64,000 nucleotides of DNA from Microcoleus vaginatus_C (GCA_040004035.1 JAMPLN010000014.1), one strand, 5' to 3'; shown: positions 44,160 to 53,217, numbered from the stretch's first letter. Program-made: numbers and translations. Notes: a model not told the origin generated them from the letters alone.

Positions 44160-44423
44160 AAGAAACCATTAAAGTTTCTTCCTTAAGGTACACGTGACAG
44201 TAGAAAGTGTTCTGATAGGACATCAGAAATCGGTGAAGTTGGCCCGCCCCTTAGACTATTACAAGTCTGTTGCGTAGATAAGCTCCCATTACTGATGACA
44301 GGCGCATATAAAAAAACTGGACAGTATCTTAGGTGCTCGTTAAAACGAGACAGCCTGCATTCACAAGGTTAGTTAAATGCCTGTCAGGTTCTTTCATAGA
44401 TAGGAGTACATCGGGAGCAAACA
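44160..44423 (+). ncRNA. Candidate bridge RNA region of the IS110 element
   Basis: IS110-group elements encode a structured bridge RNA in the noncoding left end that guides target and donor choice. Here hairpins AAGAAAC/GTTTCTT (44160-44166/44174-44180), GACAGGC/GCCTGTC (44297-44303/44379-44385) enclosing CTCGT-TAAA-ACGAG (44336-44349) are visible. The assignment rests on position and family knowledge; the loops that would pair with target and donor are not identified. Confidence 0.4.
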
Positions 44424-45395
44424 ATGACACCCACAGTTTTAGGCATAGATATCAGTAAAAAAGACTTTCATGTCGTTTTACTGAAAGAAGAACGTGGCTC
44501 AAAACCCAAAAAGTTCACGAATAATACCGAAGGATTTGAGAGCTTGAATAAGTGGCTCAAAAAACAAGGTGTCGAAGAACTTCATGCTTGTATGGAAGCC
44601 ACCAGTATTTATGGAGACGCCCTAGCTGAATTTCTGTATGAAGCAGGCTACCAGGTAAGTGTGGTTAATCCGGCTCGGATTAAAGGGTTTGCTAAAAGCG
44701 AACTTTTGCGTACTAAAACCGACTCGGTAGATGCAGCATTAATTGCTCGATTTTGTGCAGCGATTAAACCGTCATTCTGGAAGCCAACCCCGTTTGAAGT
44801 CAAGGAATTACAAGCTTTACTGCGACGACTAGAATCTTTGACTCTTATGTATCAACAGGAAGAGAATCGTTTAGAAACAGCTACGGAAACTGTAGCTAAA
44901 CTTACGAAAGCTCATTTGGAGTACATCAAAGAACAACAAGCAGAAATCAAAAAAATGATTAGCGAGCATTTTGACCAACATCCACATTTAAAACAGCAGC
45001 GCCAGCTATTGACTTCGATTCCGGGAATTGGAGAACAAACTGCCGCTGTATTGTTAGCTGAAGTTGGTCGAATTGAAGATTACAAAAATGCTCGTCAACT
45101 CGCCGCTTATGCAGGTTTGACGAACTGTGAGCGTAGTTCAGGAACTTCTGTGCATGGCAAAACTCGTTTGTCTTGTACGGGAAATGTCAGATTGCGAAAG
45201 GCCTTGTATATGCCTGCGGTGGTGGCGATGCGTTGTAATCCTTTGCTCAAAGCCATGACTGAGCGATTATTGGGTCGTGGAAAGGTCAAAATGCAGGTGA
45301 TTGGTGCTTTGATGAGGAAGTTGGTGCATTTGGCTTTTGGGATTTTAAAGTCCCAAAAACCTTTCGACCCCAGTTATTTGATCGCTACCTCTTGA
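44424..45395 (+). CDS. IS110 family transposase
   Basis: A 323-residue DEDD recombinase. The N-terminal RuvC-like domain starts TVLGIDISKKDFHVVLL with the first aspartate and has KTDSVDAALIARFC with further acids. The C-terminal Tnp_2 domain has SIPGIGEQTAAVLLAEVG and the RSSGTSVHGKTRLSCTGN serine region. Length is normal and the frame is intact, so it may be active. The stop codon overlaps the right-end palindrome. Confidence 0.94.
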   Translation: MTPTVLGIDISKKDFHVVLLKEERGSKPKKFTNNTEGFESLNKWLKKQGVEELHACMEATSIYGDALAEFLYEAGYQVSVVNPARIKGFAKSELLRTKTDSVDAALIARFCAAIKPSFWKPTPFEVKELQALLRRLESLTLMYQQEENRLETATETVAKLTKAHLEYIKEQQAEIKKMISEHFDQHPHLKQQRQLLTSIPGIGEQTAAVLLAEVGRIEDYKNARQLAAYAGLTNCERSSGTSVHGKTRLSCTGNVRLRKALYMPAVVAMRCNPLLKAMTERLLGRGKVKMQVIGALMRKLVHLAFGILKSQKPFDPSYLIATS

Positions 45396-45422
45396 CAGGT
45401 CAAGACAGTATCTACATTTTAA

Positions 45423-46445
45423 TCATTGATGTCGTTTAACCGCTTCCACCAAAGCAATAACATCCGCTTCCAGAGTATTAAAAGCCGTTACCAGTCTAAC
45501 AGTACATTCATCCCACCGATAAAACAGAAAACCCTCAGCTAAAACCGCTGTAATTACAGATTCGGGAAGTTGAATAAAAATCTCGTTGGCTTCAACCCGA
45601 TGGAAAAACTTCGCTCCCTCAACTCCCGCCAAACCTGCCGCTAATTTGGCTGCCATATTATTTGCATGAGCCGCATTCTTCAGCCACAAATCATCCGTTA
45701 TATACGCTTCCAACTGCGCCGACAAAAACCGCATTTTCGAGAAAAGATGCCCGCTACGCTTGCGGTAAAAAGGGAAAGTCTTTGCTAATTCTTGATTAAA
45801 AAAAACCACAGCTTCCGCAGCCATTGCGCCGTTTTTTGTCGCTCCAAACGAGAGAATATCTACACCGGCGCGCCAAGTGACATCCGCCGGAGAACAGCCC
45901 AAACTGGCGACAGCATTTGCAAAGCGAGCTCCATCCATGTGCAGGTGCAAATTGTGAGCGCGAACTACTTCCGAAATGTGGCAAATTTCCGCTGGATTAT
46001 AGACTGTGCCGGCTTCCGTTGCTTGAGTGATGCTGACGGCTGCGGGTTGTACGTGATGGACGACACCTGCACCAGCGCGATCGAGTATTTTTCCTAAAGT
46101 CTCTGCCTCTATTTTAGCATGGTTTCCTGTTACTGTCACTAACTTTGCACCGCCTGTAAAAAACTCCGGCGCGCCGCATTCATCCAGATTAATATGAGAT
46201 TCCGCGTGACAGTAAACAGCCCCGTAAGGAGGAGTAACAACCGCAAGGGCCAGAGCATTAGCAGCAGAACCAGTTGCTACCGGAAAAACAGTCACCGATG
46301 TCTCGAACAAATCCGAAAATTTAACTTGCAAACGCTGTGTATATTCATCATCTCCGTAAGACATCACAGCACCGCAATTAGCCGCTGCAATCGCCGCCAT
46401 AATCTCCGGCGAAACCCCGGTTGCATTGTCGCTACAAAAATTCAT
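45423..46445 (-). CDS. ltaA: Low-specificity L-threonine aldolase
   Basis: A 340-residue fold-type I PLP enzyme that cleaves threonine or allo-threonine to glycine and acetaldehyde. Motifs include NFCSDNATGVSPEIMAAI at the start, HMDGARFANAVASLG, and the PLP lysine in LSFGATKNGAM. The N-terminal part and length fit the family. The IS110 element lies directly after its stop codon. Confidence 0.92.
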   Translation of the reverse strand: MNFCSDNATGVSPEIMAAIAAANCGAVMSYGDDEYTQRLQVKFSDLFETSVTVFPVATGSAANALALAVVTPPYGAVYCHAESHINLDECGAPEFFTGGAKLVTVTGNHAKIEAETLGKILDRAGAGVVHHVQPAAVSITQATEAGTVYNPAEICHISEVVRAHNLHLHMDGARFANAVASLGCSPADVTWRAGVDILSFGATKNGAMAAEAVVFFNQELAKTFPFYRKRSGHLFSKMRFLSAQLEAYITDDLWLKNAAHANNMAAKLAAGLAGVEGAKFFHRVEANEIFIQLPESVITAVLAEGFLFYRWDECTVRLVTAFNTLEADVIALVEAVKRHQ

Positions 46446-46527
46446 TAGAATAATTGGTAAATAGAATCTATAATATAACTCAACAGTCAGCAGTCAACAC
46501 TCAAGCATTAAACTAAGAGGCAGAATT

Positions 46528-46740
46528 ATGGCAGAATACCGCCAAATAGAATACCGCATCGGCAAAGACGGCAAAATTACCGAAACCGTCCTCAACGCCA
46601 CCGGTTCGAGTTGCACCGAAACCACAGCCGGAATTGAAAAAGCTCTCGGAAAAGTAGAATCTCAAGACTTGCTGCCAGAATACTACCAAGGCGAAGAAAA
46701 CTTGATAGTTGAACCAACGCAGACTTTAAAACAAGTTTAG
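46528..46740 (+). CDS. DUF2997 family protein
   Basis: A 70-residue DUF2997 protein (EYRIGKDGKITETVLNATGSSCTET is its core, given in part), with a short acidic end. Such proteins are widespread in cyanobacteria and usually lie near DUF1257 genes; here the partner is a GrpE-like gene 11 bases downstream, suggesting an operon. Function unknown. Confidence 0.85.
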   Translation: MAEYRQIEYRIGKDGKITETVLNATGSSCTETTAGIEKALGKVESQDLLPEYYQGEENLIVEPTQTLKQV

Positions 46741-46751
46741 AAGAGTTAAAG

Positions 46752-47534
46752 ATGTTTGAGCTCCTCGGTGCAACAGTTGATGTAACAACAGTTCCTGCCT
46801 TCAGCTTCGCGCTGGCTGTCGGGGGCATTTTTCTCATTTTAGTCTACCTTTATGCTGCATCTGAGGCGGGAGATGCGATCGAATTTAAGTACGATACAAT
46901 TCTGCGGGAACGCATGAATCAGCTAGACATTCTCGATTGGCAAGATTTAGGCGAAAAAGCAGGCTTAAGTCGCTTTGCGGTGCGCTTAGTGCGGCAGGGA
47001 GACGTGGGAAAACTCACCCTAGACCAACTGAGGCGGCTGGCAACAGTGCTGAATTTAAATTTTCAAGAGTTCGATCGCACTTTGAGCGCGCTGCCAATGT
47101 CGGCTACAATCACAACTGATCCCACCGAAATAGAAGAATTGAGGCAGCAGTGTTTCCGGTTGCGATCGGAATTGCAGCAGCAAAAAGCTCAACTAACTGC
47201 CGATTTCCGCCGCGCTACCTTTGAACAGTTGCAAACTTTGTTAACCAACTATCCCGCCGCCCGCAAAATGGCAGAAGCCAAGCCGGATATGCCCGCCAAA
47301 AATCTCTCCGCTTTGTTTACTCCCTTAGAAAATCTCTTGTCAAGCTGGGATTTTCAAACAATCGGTTCTGCGTGGGAACAAACTGCTTACAATCCGCAGT
47401 TGCACCAGCCGGATGTTGAGGATATAACCGAAGGAGAATTAGTTTATATTCGGTTTGTCGGCTATCGGGAGGGAGAGCGAATTCTTACTCCTGCTAAAGT
47501 TAGTCGCACCCTTCCAGCGGGAATGAAAAATTAA
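46752..47534 (+). CDS. Membrane-anchored HTH-GrpE-like nucleotide exchange factor
   Basis: A 260-residue protein with a likely membrane segment (about 16-36), a helix-turn-helix-like domain (LGEKAGLSRFAVRLVRQGDV and LTLDQLRRLATVLNLNFQEF, about 50-112), and a coiled-coil plus GrpE-like part (about 118-260; RSELQQQKAQLTADFRRATF, then AYNPQLHQPDVEDITEGELV). GrpE normally releases ADP from Hsp70, and an Hsp70 gene follows 20 bases downstream. The N-terminal fusion is unusual compared with normal GrpE (about 190-250 residues, no membrane part). Confidence 0.78.
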   Translation: MFELLGATVDVTTVPAFSFALAVGGIFLILVYLYAASEAGDAIEFKYDTILRERMNQLDILDWQDLGEKAGLSRFAVRLVRQGDVGKLTLDQLRRLATVLNLNFQEFDRTLSALPMSATITTDPTEIEELRQQCFRLRSELQQQKAQLTADFRRATFEQLQTLLTNYPAARKMAEAKPDMPAKNLSALFTPLENLLSSWDFQTIGSAWEQTAYNPQLHQPDVEDITEGELVYIRFVGYREGERILTPAKVSRTLPAGMKN

Positions 47535-47554
47535 ATTTAAAATTTTAAATCAAC

Positions 47555-49153
47555 ATGACTACAGTTGCCATTGACTTCGGTACCAGCAACACAGTTGTCT
47601 GCATTCTTAACCCGGATACGAAAACCCCAGAAACTTTAAGACTGGGCGAGATGTCCCGCATTTTTAAAACGAATAATTCGAGCGGAGATGTGCGAGAAGT
47701 ATCTGTAGTGCCGACTTTAGTGTTTGTGAAAAATTCCGGAGAGTTGGTGTTGGGAGAAAAAGTGCGATCGCAGCGTTTGGGGCAAGCCCAGCCCGACCGC
47801 TTTTTCAAAGCTTTTAAACGCAATTTAGCTGCCGACTTTCAGCCACCACCCCGCAATATCGACGGCGAAACCTACACAGCAGAATCAGTAGCAGAACAGT
47901 TTATCAAAACTATTTGGAAACAATTATATTTACAAAATATACAGCCAAAAAAAGTAATTTTTACAGTCCCCGTTGGAGCATTTGAGCGATATCTAGATTG
48001 GTTTCGCGACTTAGGACAAAGTTTGGGAGTTGCGGAAGTTCAGGTAATAGATGAATCCACAGCCGCCGCCCTAGGATATGCAGTAAAACGCCCCGGTTCT
48101 CTAGTTTTAGTAGTTGATTTTGGCGGCGGAACTTTAGATTTAAGTTTAGTTCGTACTGCTGTAACCCCCCACTTACCCCCCCGAAGCTTGGGGGGGCTGG
48201 GGGGGGTGCGTGGCGAAGTATTGGCAAAATCCGATGCTTATGTCGGCGGCGAAGATATTGACATCTGGATTGTGGAAGATTATTTGCGGCAAATTGGTTC
48301 GTCGCGGGCAGAAGTCGGCCCAGTTGGCTGGCAAAATTTATTAGAAATAGCGGAAAAATTAAAAATTCAAGTTTCTCAAGTTAATGAGGCGAAGGAAAGC
48401 TGGTTTGACGATGAAAATTTTATGTCTTACGACTTGCAGCTAAACCGAGACAAGCTTGAGGAAATTCTGGAATCTAGACAGTTGTTAGAACAGTTGCGGG
48501 AAAGTTTAGATGAAGTTCTGAGTATTGCACAGGGAAAAGGTATCGGCAAAGCAGATATCGAACAGGTTTTGCTGGTAGGAGGAACTTCTTTAATCCCGGC
48601 TGTATCTAATTTAGTGGTTTCGTATTTTGGGCGGCAAAAAGTCCAAAGAGACAAGCCTTTTGAAGCAGTGGCGCACGGTGCTTTAGCCTTGACACAATTA
48701 GCGAGTGTTGACGATTATTTGCGCCACAGCTATGCAATACGCCTTTGGGAACCTTATACTAAAGCTTATGCTTATTCGCCGATATTTAGCAAGGAAATGA
48801 AGTATCCCTGTCAAAGTTCCGAAGAGTTGACGCTGCAAGTGGCAATTGAAGGGCAAAGGGAAATTCGGTTAGATATTGGGGAAGTTGCGGAGGTATCGCA
48901 AGCGGAGGTTATTTTTAACGAAAAAGGGCAAATGACGAGCAGTTTGCTCAACAAACAAACGGATTTTCGCTCTCTGGAAAGCCACCACCAGCAGGTTTGT
49001 GTGGCCCATTTGAACCCGCCTGGGGTATTGGGAATTGACAGGGTTTCGGTGAGTTTTGAGGTGGATGAGAAGCGGGTTTTGTTGGCGACGGTGCGGGATT
49101 TGGTGACTGGTAAGGTGTTGGTGGAAAAAGGGGCGATCGCCAAACTGCAATAA
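47555..49153 (+). CDS. Hsp70 family chaperone, short form
   Basis: A 532-residue Hsp70. The ATPase domain has VAIDFGTSNTVVCIL (3-17), the second phosphate motif VVDFGGGTLDLSLV (about 187-200) and LLVGGTSLIPAV. The substrate-binding beta part follows (about 390-532), but the C-terminal helical lid of DnaK is missing (DnaK is about 610-640 residues). Residues about 204-218 come from a GC-rich palindrome inserted in frame. It is probably paired with the GrpE-like protein upstream. Confidence 0.9.
   Translation: MTTVAIDFGTSNTVVCILNPDTKTPETLRLGEMSRIFKTNNSSGDVREVSVVPTLVFVKNSGELVLGEKVRSQRLGQAQPDRFFKAFKRNLAADFQPPPRNIDGETYTAESVAEQFIKTIWKQLYLQNIQPKKVIFTVPVGAFERYLDWFRDLGQSLGVAEVQVIDESTAAALGYAVKRPGSLVLVVDFGGGTLDLSLVRTAVTPHLPPRSLGGLGGVRGEVLAKSDAYVGGEDIDIWIVEDYLRQIGSSRAEVGPVGWQNLLEIAEKLKIQVSQVNEAKESWFDDENFMSYDLQLNRDKLEEILESRQLLEQLRESLDEVLSIAQGKGIGKADIEQVLLVGGTSLIPAVSNLVVSYFGRQKVQRDKPFEAVAHGALALTQLASVDDYLRHSYAIRLWEPYTKAYAYSPIFSKEMKYPCQSSEELTLQVAIEGQREIRLDIGEVAEVSQAEVIFNEKGQMTSSLLNKQTDFRSLESHHQQVCVAHLNPPGVLGIDRVSVSFEVDEKRVLLATVRDLVTGKVLVEKGAIAKLQ
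48165..48206. repeat. GC-rich palindrome inside the hsp70 gene
   Basis: CCCCCC-ACTTA-CCCCCCC, GAAGCTT, GGGGGGG-CT-GGGGGGGG. A near-perfect inverted repeat inside a coding region, encoding a PHLPPRSLGGLGG-like stretch. It looks like an intergenic hairpin repeat that landed in frame. Confidence 0.8.
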
Positions 49154-49214
49154 TGGTAAAATTTTTAGATAACATTCGGATCTTGAAATCGGTACTAAAC
49201 AAACTCTCGTCCGG

Positions 49215-50120
49215 ATGGTGCGCGGACGGAAGAATATCGATTTAAATCAAATTTATGCCGCCATGAAAAAGCAACAAAATAAATTTAGCCACCTGACGGC
49301 AATCGAAAGAATTTATCTGTCATTTCCGGCAAGATTTTTATTGGATAAAAACTTGCTGCAAGGGAAAGTCTTAGATTTTGGGTGTGGCTTCGGCAGTGAT
49401 GTTAGATTGTTGCAGCAAAAAGGCTTCGATATTACGGGTTATGACCCTTATTATTTCCCGGAATTCCCCGAAGATAAATTCGACACAATCATTTGCTTTT
49501 ATGTTTTGAATGTTTTGTTTCCTGAAGAACAAGCTAATGTCCTGATGGAAGTGTCGCACCTGTTGAAACCGGGAGGGAATGCGTATTTTGCGGTGAGAAG
49601 GGATATCAAAAAAGAAGGCTTTCGAGAACATTACGTGCACAAAAAACCTACATATCAGTGCATTGTCAAACTTCCATTTAAGCCAGTTCACCTAGATGAG
49701 TATTGCGAAATTTACAAATACGTGCATTACAACCATCAAAGGAATTCTACTAATAACTGCATATTCTGCAATCCGTATAAAAACCTAATTTTGCTAACTG
49801 AATCAGCAACAGCTTATGCGATGTTTGACGGTTATCCAGCCAGCAAAGGTCATGTTTTAATCATTCCCAAGCGTCACGTTGCTAATTATTTTGAACTTCC
49901 GTTTCGAGAGCAATCGGCTTGCTGGTTTATGGCTAATAAGGTGCAAAAAATGTTAAGTAAAGAGTTTCATCCTGACGGGTTTAATGTGGGAATAAATATT
50001 AATAAACAGGCTGGTCAAAGTCGCACTCACGCGGCTATTCATGTGATCCCGCGTTATAAGGGCGATGCGGCTGGGAATAAAGGCGGAATTAGGTATGTGA
50101 TTCCCAAGAGTGAAAAATAA
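49215..50120 (+). CDS. Methyltransferase-HIT domain fusion, HIT nucleophile missing
   Basis: A 301-residue fusion. The first half is a class I SAM methyltransferase (VLDFGCGFGSD, 52-62; then LLKPGGNAYFAVRRD). The second half (about 180-301) is a HIT domain with the zinc-type CIFC (182-185), GHVLIIPKRH and the final H-A-A-I-H at 272-276. HIT enzymes have H-x-H-x-H with the middle histidine as nucleophile; here that position (274) is Ala, so nucleotide hydrolysis is probably lost. The HIT part may bind a nucleotide or the substrate for the methyltransferase. Confidence 0.85.
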   Translation: MVRGRKNIDLNQIYAAMKKQQNKFSHLTAIERIYLSFPARFLLDKNLLQGKVLDFGCGFGSDVRLLQQKGFDITGYDPYYFPEFPEDKFDTIICFYVLNVLFPEEQANVLMEVSHLLKPGGNAYFAVRRDIKKEGFREHYVHKKPTYQCIVKLPFKPVHLDEYCEIYKYVHYNHQRNSTNNCIFCNPYKNLILLTESATAYAMFDGYPASKGHVLIIPKRHVANYFELPFREQSACWFMANKVQKMLSKEFHPDGFNVGININKQAGQSRTHAAIHVIPRYKGDAAGNKGGIRYVIPKSEK

Positions 50121-50308
50121 AAGTTAGCCAATTGTGAAAAAAATTATTTTTTACCGCAGAGGCGCAGAGAACACAGAGGAATAGAGAAGAGAGGAATTCA
50201 TAATTTTTGTAAGGATTGTTATATTTGAGCAAAGGGCGAGCAAAATAGAGTTAAAATGTGTTTGCAAGATCTAAAACTACACATTAGCAGCAATTTGGTG
50301 TTCTGTTT

Positions 50309-50878
50309 ATGTCTAAGCGCAAAAATCAAGAATGGCTCAAGGAAACCCTAGAGCTCAAAGAAGACCACAATTGGAAGTCAAAGCCTGGAACTCGAATTTT
50401 TGTAGCAGGAAGAGGTGCAGTCCGCTTTGATGTCCCGGAAGATTGGCATTTTGAACCGGATACTAATTCGTTCCGGTTTACGGATAAAAAGCCGCCGGAT
50501 GATGATTGTCGTTTGGAGGTTTCGTTTAATTTGCTACCACCTGGTAACTGGGCAGATTTTCCGCTGGTGCCGCTATTACAGAAGGTGGTTGAAGATGATA
50601 CGCGGAATCCGATCGCTTTTGGGGAAATTATCCAATTGAAGCGGCAAACTGCCCGCGTTGTTTGGACTGAATTTAAGTTTATCGACCCTCCAGAACAGCG
50701 GGAAGCTTTTTCGCGAATCTGTATTGGATTGGGTTCTAATGTTCAGTGTTTGATTACTTTTGATTACTGGGTTGACGATGCACAGCGTTTGACTCCTGTC
50801 TGGGATACGGTGATGGATTCGTTAGTTCTGGGTTTGTTTATTAGCGACCCTCGAACGGGGTTCGCACGTCCCGACTAG
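50309..50878 (+). CDS. Conserved hypothetical protein
   Basis: A 189-residue protein with no signal peptide. It opens with a charged helix (KRKNQEWLKETLELKEDHNW) and continues with a beta-rich region (GAVRFDVPEDWHFEPDTNSF, RLEVSFNLLPPGNW, RVVWTEFKFIDPPEQREAF). No family is recognised; the layout resembles small immunity-like or adaptor domains. It stands between convergent genes with its own promoter spacer. Confidence 0.7.
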   Translation: MSKRKNQEWLKETLELKEDHNWKSKPGTRIFVAGRGAVRFDVPEDWHFEPDTNSFRFTDKKPPDDDCRLEVSFNLLPPGNWADFPLVPLLQKVVEDDTRNPIAFGEIIQLKRQTARVVWTEFKFIDPPEQREAFSRICIGLGSNVQCLITFDYWVDDAQRLTPVWDTVMDSLVLGLFISDPRTGFARPD

Positions 50879-50969
50879 ACCGATTTTCTGGGAAACTTTC
50901 ACCAACTAATTTTGCTAAGTGTTGGATTGGCAAGCCACCGGTCAGTAAATTTAGAACCTATATTAAACT

Positions 50970-51524
50970 TTACAACCGCTTTGCCATGAAAATATCTGGC
51001 TTGCCAATTCCGTTGGCGTCGGGCATCACTCCCACGATCGCAAAACCCATTTTTTGATAAAATTCGTAGGGATGACCGCGCAAATTTCTAATTTTGGCGA
51101 CGTGTTCCCAAACGTTAGGATAAAGATTGATGCCTGAAAGAGTGGTTTGATTGTCTTCGTCGTCGGTGCCCACCCACAGCACGAGCCCTCCCCGGTTTTT
51201 AGCTTCTGCTGCCAAATCAGCTACGAGCGATCCACCAATTCCTTGTCCGCGAAATTCTGTTCTCACTACCAGCGGGTGCAGTTCCCAAACATTACCGTCA
51301 TACTGTTTAATCCCGCCAATCCATCCCAAAACTTGATTGGTGTCGCCGACAGCAATTCGACTGATGCGATCGGCTCCCAAAGATTCTTGCACTTCTTGCA
51401 AAGCAGAATTTAGATCTGGCCAAGCATCGGGCCAATGCTCTTTAAAACCTTCAACTATTAATTTAGCTACCTGTTGAATTTTTGGCTCGTCGCCAGCACG
51501 CAAATCTGTAATTTGTACGTTCAT
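50970..51524 (-). CDS. GNAT family acetyltransferase, aminoglycoside 6'-type
   Basis: A 184-residue GNAT enzyme close in layout to AAC(6')-type and related acetyltransferases: HPLVVRTEFRGQGIGGSLVA contains the acetyl-CoA loop, and WVGTDDEDNQTTLSGINLYP and HPYEFYQKMGFAIVGVMPDA follow. Chromosomal copies are common and do not imply antibiotic resistance. Substrate unknown. Confidence 0.85.
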   Translation of the reverse strand: MNVQITDLRAGDEPKIQQVAKLIVEGFKEHWPDAWPDLNSALQEVQESLGADRISRIAVGDTNQVLGWIGGIKQYDGNVWELHPLVVRTEFRGQGIGGSLVADLAAEAKNRGGLVLWVGTDDEDNQTTLSGINLYPNVWEHVAKIRNLRGHPYEFYQKMGFAIVGVMPDANGIGKPDIFMAKRL

Positions 51525-52038
51525 GAATTTACATACTAAATCAAGGATTACGGACTAATACGCTCACAAACCGGATTTTATAATCGGGGTAATCGGCAAA
51601 AACGAAGTCAGGACTCACGCAGAATCTAATTATATCAAATCCGCGTTAAAAACCCTCGATCCGACTCGGTAATTGAAATCGCTACGTAACGAAGTTGCGT
51701 CTGAGCGAGCGAGGAACTAACAAATAAAGAGGGTATTTAAGCCAGATTTGATATTATTTCTTGTGCCAATCGAGCTGGAACGCAGGTTAGTAGAATACCC
51801 TTGAGGTTAAAACCAGTTTGTCGGGCGAGGGCAACATTCGCTACAGCTTGCCCGATCGCTAGCTTTCATATTTCAGTCTAGGCTAATTTTGCCATAAAAT
51901 CGGATTTTGCTATCTGGTAAGGGCGATCGATATTCTGTGGAGATAGTTGGCGATCGCTAGTTTGCTAGATTTGAGGCGATCGGCTAATCCTGAAAATGCT
52001 ATAATTATTAACAAGTTGTGCTTAGGGAGACTACGGAA
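51525..52038. other. Intergenic region with a coding relic
   Basis: About 510 bp. On the minus strand, 51737-51867 holds an open stretch without a start codon (see separate entry). GCGATCG octamer-type sites and an AT-rich zone near 51900-52000 precede the DUF262 gene, where its promoter must lie. Confidence 0.5.
51737..51867 (-). pseudogene. Possible C-terminal gene relic
   Basis: About 43 codons ending in TAA with an amphipathic protein-like pattern (QAVANVALARQTGFNLKGIL, then TCVPARLAQEIISNLA) and no start codon. It is probably the end of a lost gene; the family is not recognised. Confidence 0.3.
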
Positions 52039-53211
52039 ATGCAGCTCGCACCATTTGAAAAAAAGATGTGGAAGAGTTCGCCAGCAAACACACCCAATAA
52101 AATGTCAGAGCGATGGACAAATCAGCACTACCACTTTCAAGAAACATCCATAATTACCGAGATTGATCGTGAAAAACTTCCCCGCCTTGTCGAATCATTA
52201 AAGATGTCGGGTTATATAGAAATGCGGTCATTTTACCAAAGGAGGGCGCGTTGGGATGCCACGATGAAATCGAGATTAATTGAGTCATTTATTCTCAATA
52301 TTCCCGTCCCTTCAATAATTCTGTATAAACAAGATTTCAAACCTCATGAAGTCTTGGACGGTCAGCAACGAATATTCGCTATTCAGGAGTTTTATGAAAA
52401 CAAACTTAAACTGACTGGGCTAGAAATTTTACCGGAATTAAACGGACATACCTACAACAGACTTCCTCTAAAAATTAGAGCTAATCTCGATCGCCGTTCC
52501 ATATCATCGATCGTTATTCTTGCCGAACAAACCTCCAATCCGGAAGCGGACAAGTTCCTCAAACAAAAAACTTTTGAACGTCTAAATGCTGCCAGATTAA
52601 ACTTCAGCCATCAGGAAAGGAGAAATATTTTATATCCTGGTAAGTTCAATGAACTGTTGCTAAAATTAGCGCGGAATCCAATATTTGCTGAAGCTTGGGG
52701 AATTCCAAAAGACGATAAAATTAGAGAATTAGAAACAAATAGCATTTATGCAAATATGGAGGATGCTGAATTAGTTTTGCGTTTTTTTGCCTTAAGACAT
52801 ATAGAACATTCTCAACTAAAATTGGCAGATTTTTTAGACTTATATATGATGAAAAGTTTAAACTTTACCACGCACGATATTATTTTTTTGGAAGATACTT
52901 TTATAGAAACTCTTACCTTAGCATATCGAGTTTACGGAAAGCATTTATTTAAACCATTCGATCCTCAATCTCAAACTTGGTCTGAACAATCCAATCGCTC
53001 CTATTATGATGTGACTATGCTTGGCTTTAACAAGCGTTTACTTGATGATTATAAATTTTATTCTCAAAGAAATAAAATTATTGAAGCAACAAAAGACCTC
53101 TTTAACAAACCAGAATCTCATTTTTTGACAGGAGATGGAACAACCAAGGCGGAGATTCAGCAGCGGCTCGGAATATTTGACGAAATGCTTTCGCAAGTTA
53201 TCGGAGAATAA
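52039..53211 (+). CDS. DUF262 domain protein of a two-gene cassette
   Basis: 390 residues from the ATG with GGGAG about 10 bases upstream; a GTG 21 bases further out is possible. The DUF262 (ParB/Srx-like) fold is shown by YQRRARWDATMKSRLIESF (66-84) and DGQQR (107-111). In the GmrSD family this domain binds or hydrolyses nucleotides to drive a nuclease. The C-terminal half (about 150-390) is helical and unlike the HNH part of GmrD. The HEPN gene begins 6 bases after its stop, so the two are cotranscribed. Confidence 0.87.
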   Translation: MQLAPFEKKMWKSSPANTPNKMSERWTNQHYHFQETSIITEIDREKLPRLVESLKMSGYIEMRSFYQRRARWDATMKSRLIESFILNIPVPSIILYKQDFKPHEVLDGQQRIFAIQEFYENKLKLTGLEILPELNGHTYNRLPLKIRANLDRRSISSIVILAEQTSNPEADKFLKQKTFERLNAARLNFSHQERRNILYPGKFNELLLKLARNPIFAEAWGIPKDDKIRELETNSIYANMEDAELVLRFFALRHIEHSQLKLADFLDLYMMKSLNFTTHDIIFLEDTFIETLTLAYRVYGKHLFKPFDPQSQTWSEQSNRSYYDVTMLGFNKRLLDDYKFYSQRNKIIEATKDLFNKPESHFLTGDGTTKAEIQQRLGIFDEMLSQVIGE

Positions 53212-53217
53212 CTTGCG

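Larger units (their letters stand above)
44151..45422 (+). mobile_element. IS110 family insertion sequence, ends not fixed
   Basis: The transposase is preceded by a structured noncoding flank and followed by only 27 bases before the next gene, the layout of the IS110 group. A 10-bp direct repeat, GACAGTATCT, occurs at 44320-44329 and 45404-45413 and may include the recombination core. Left boundary is uncertain: it could be anywhere from about 44050 to 44320. CTTGACAGGTCAAG, a 14-bp palindrome, stands at the right end (45391-45404). Confidence 0.65.
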
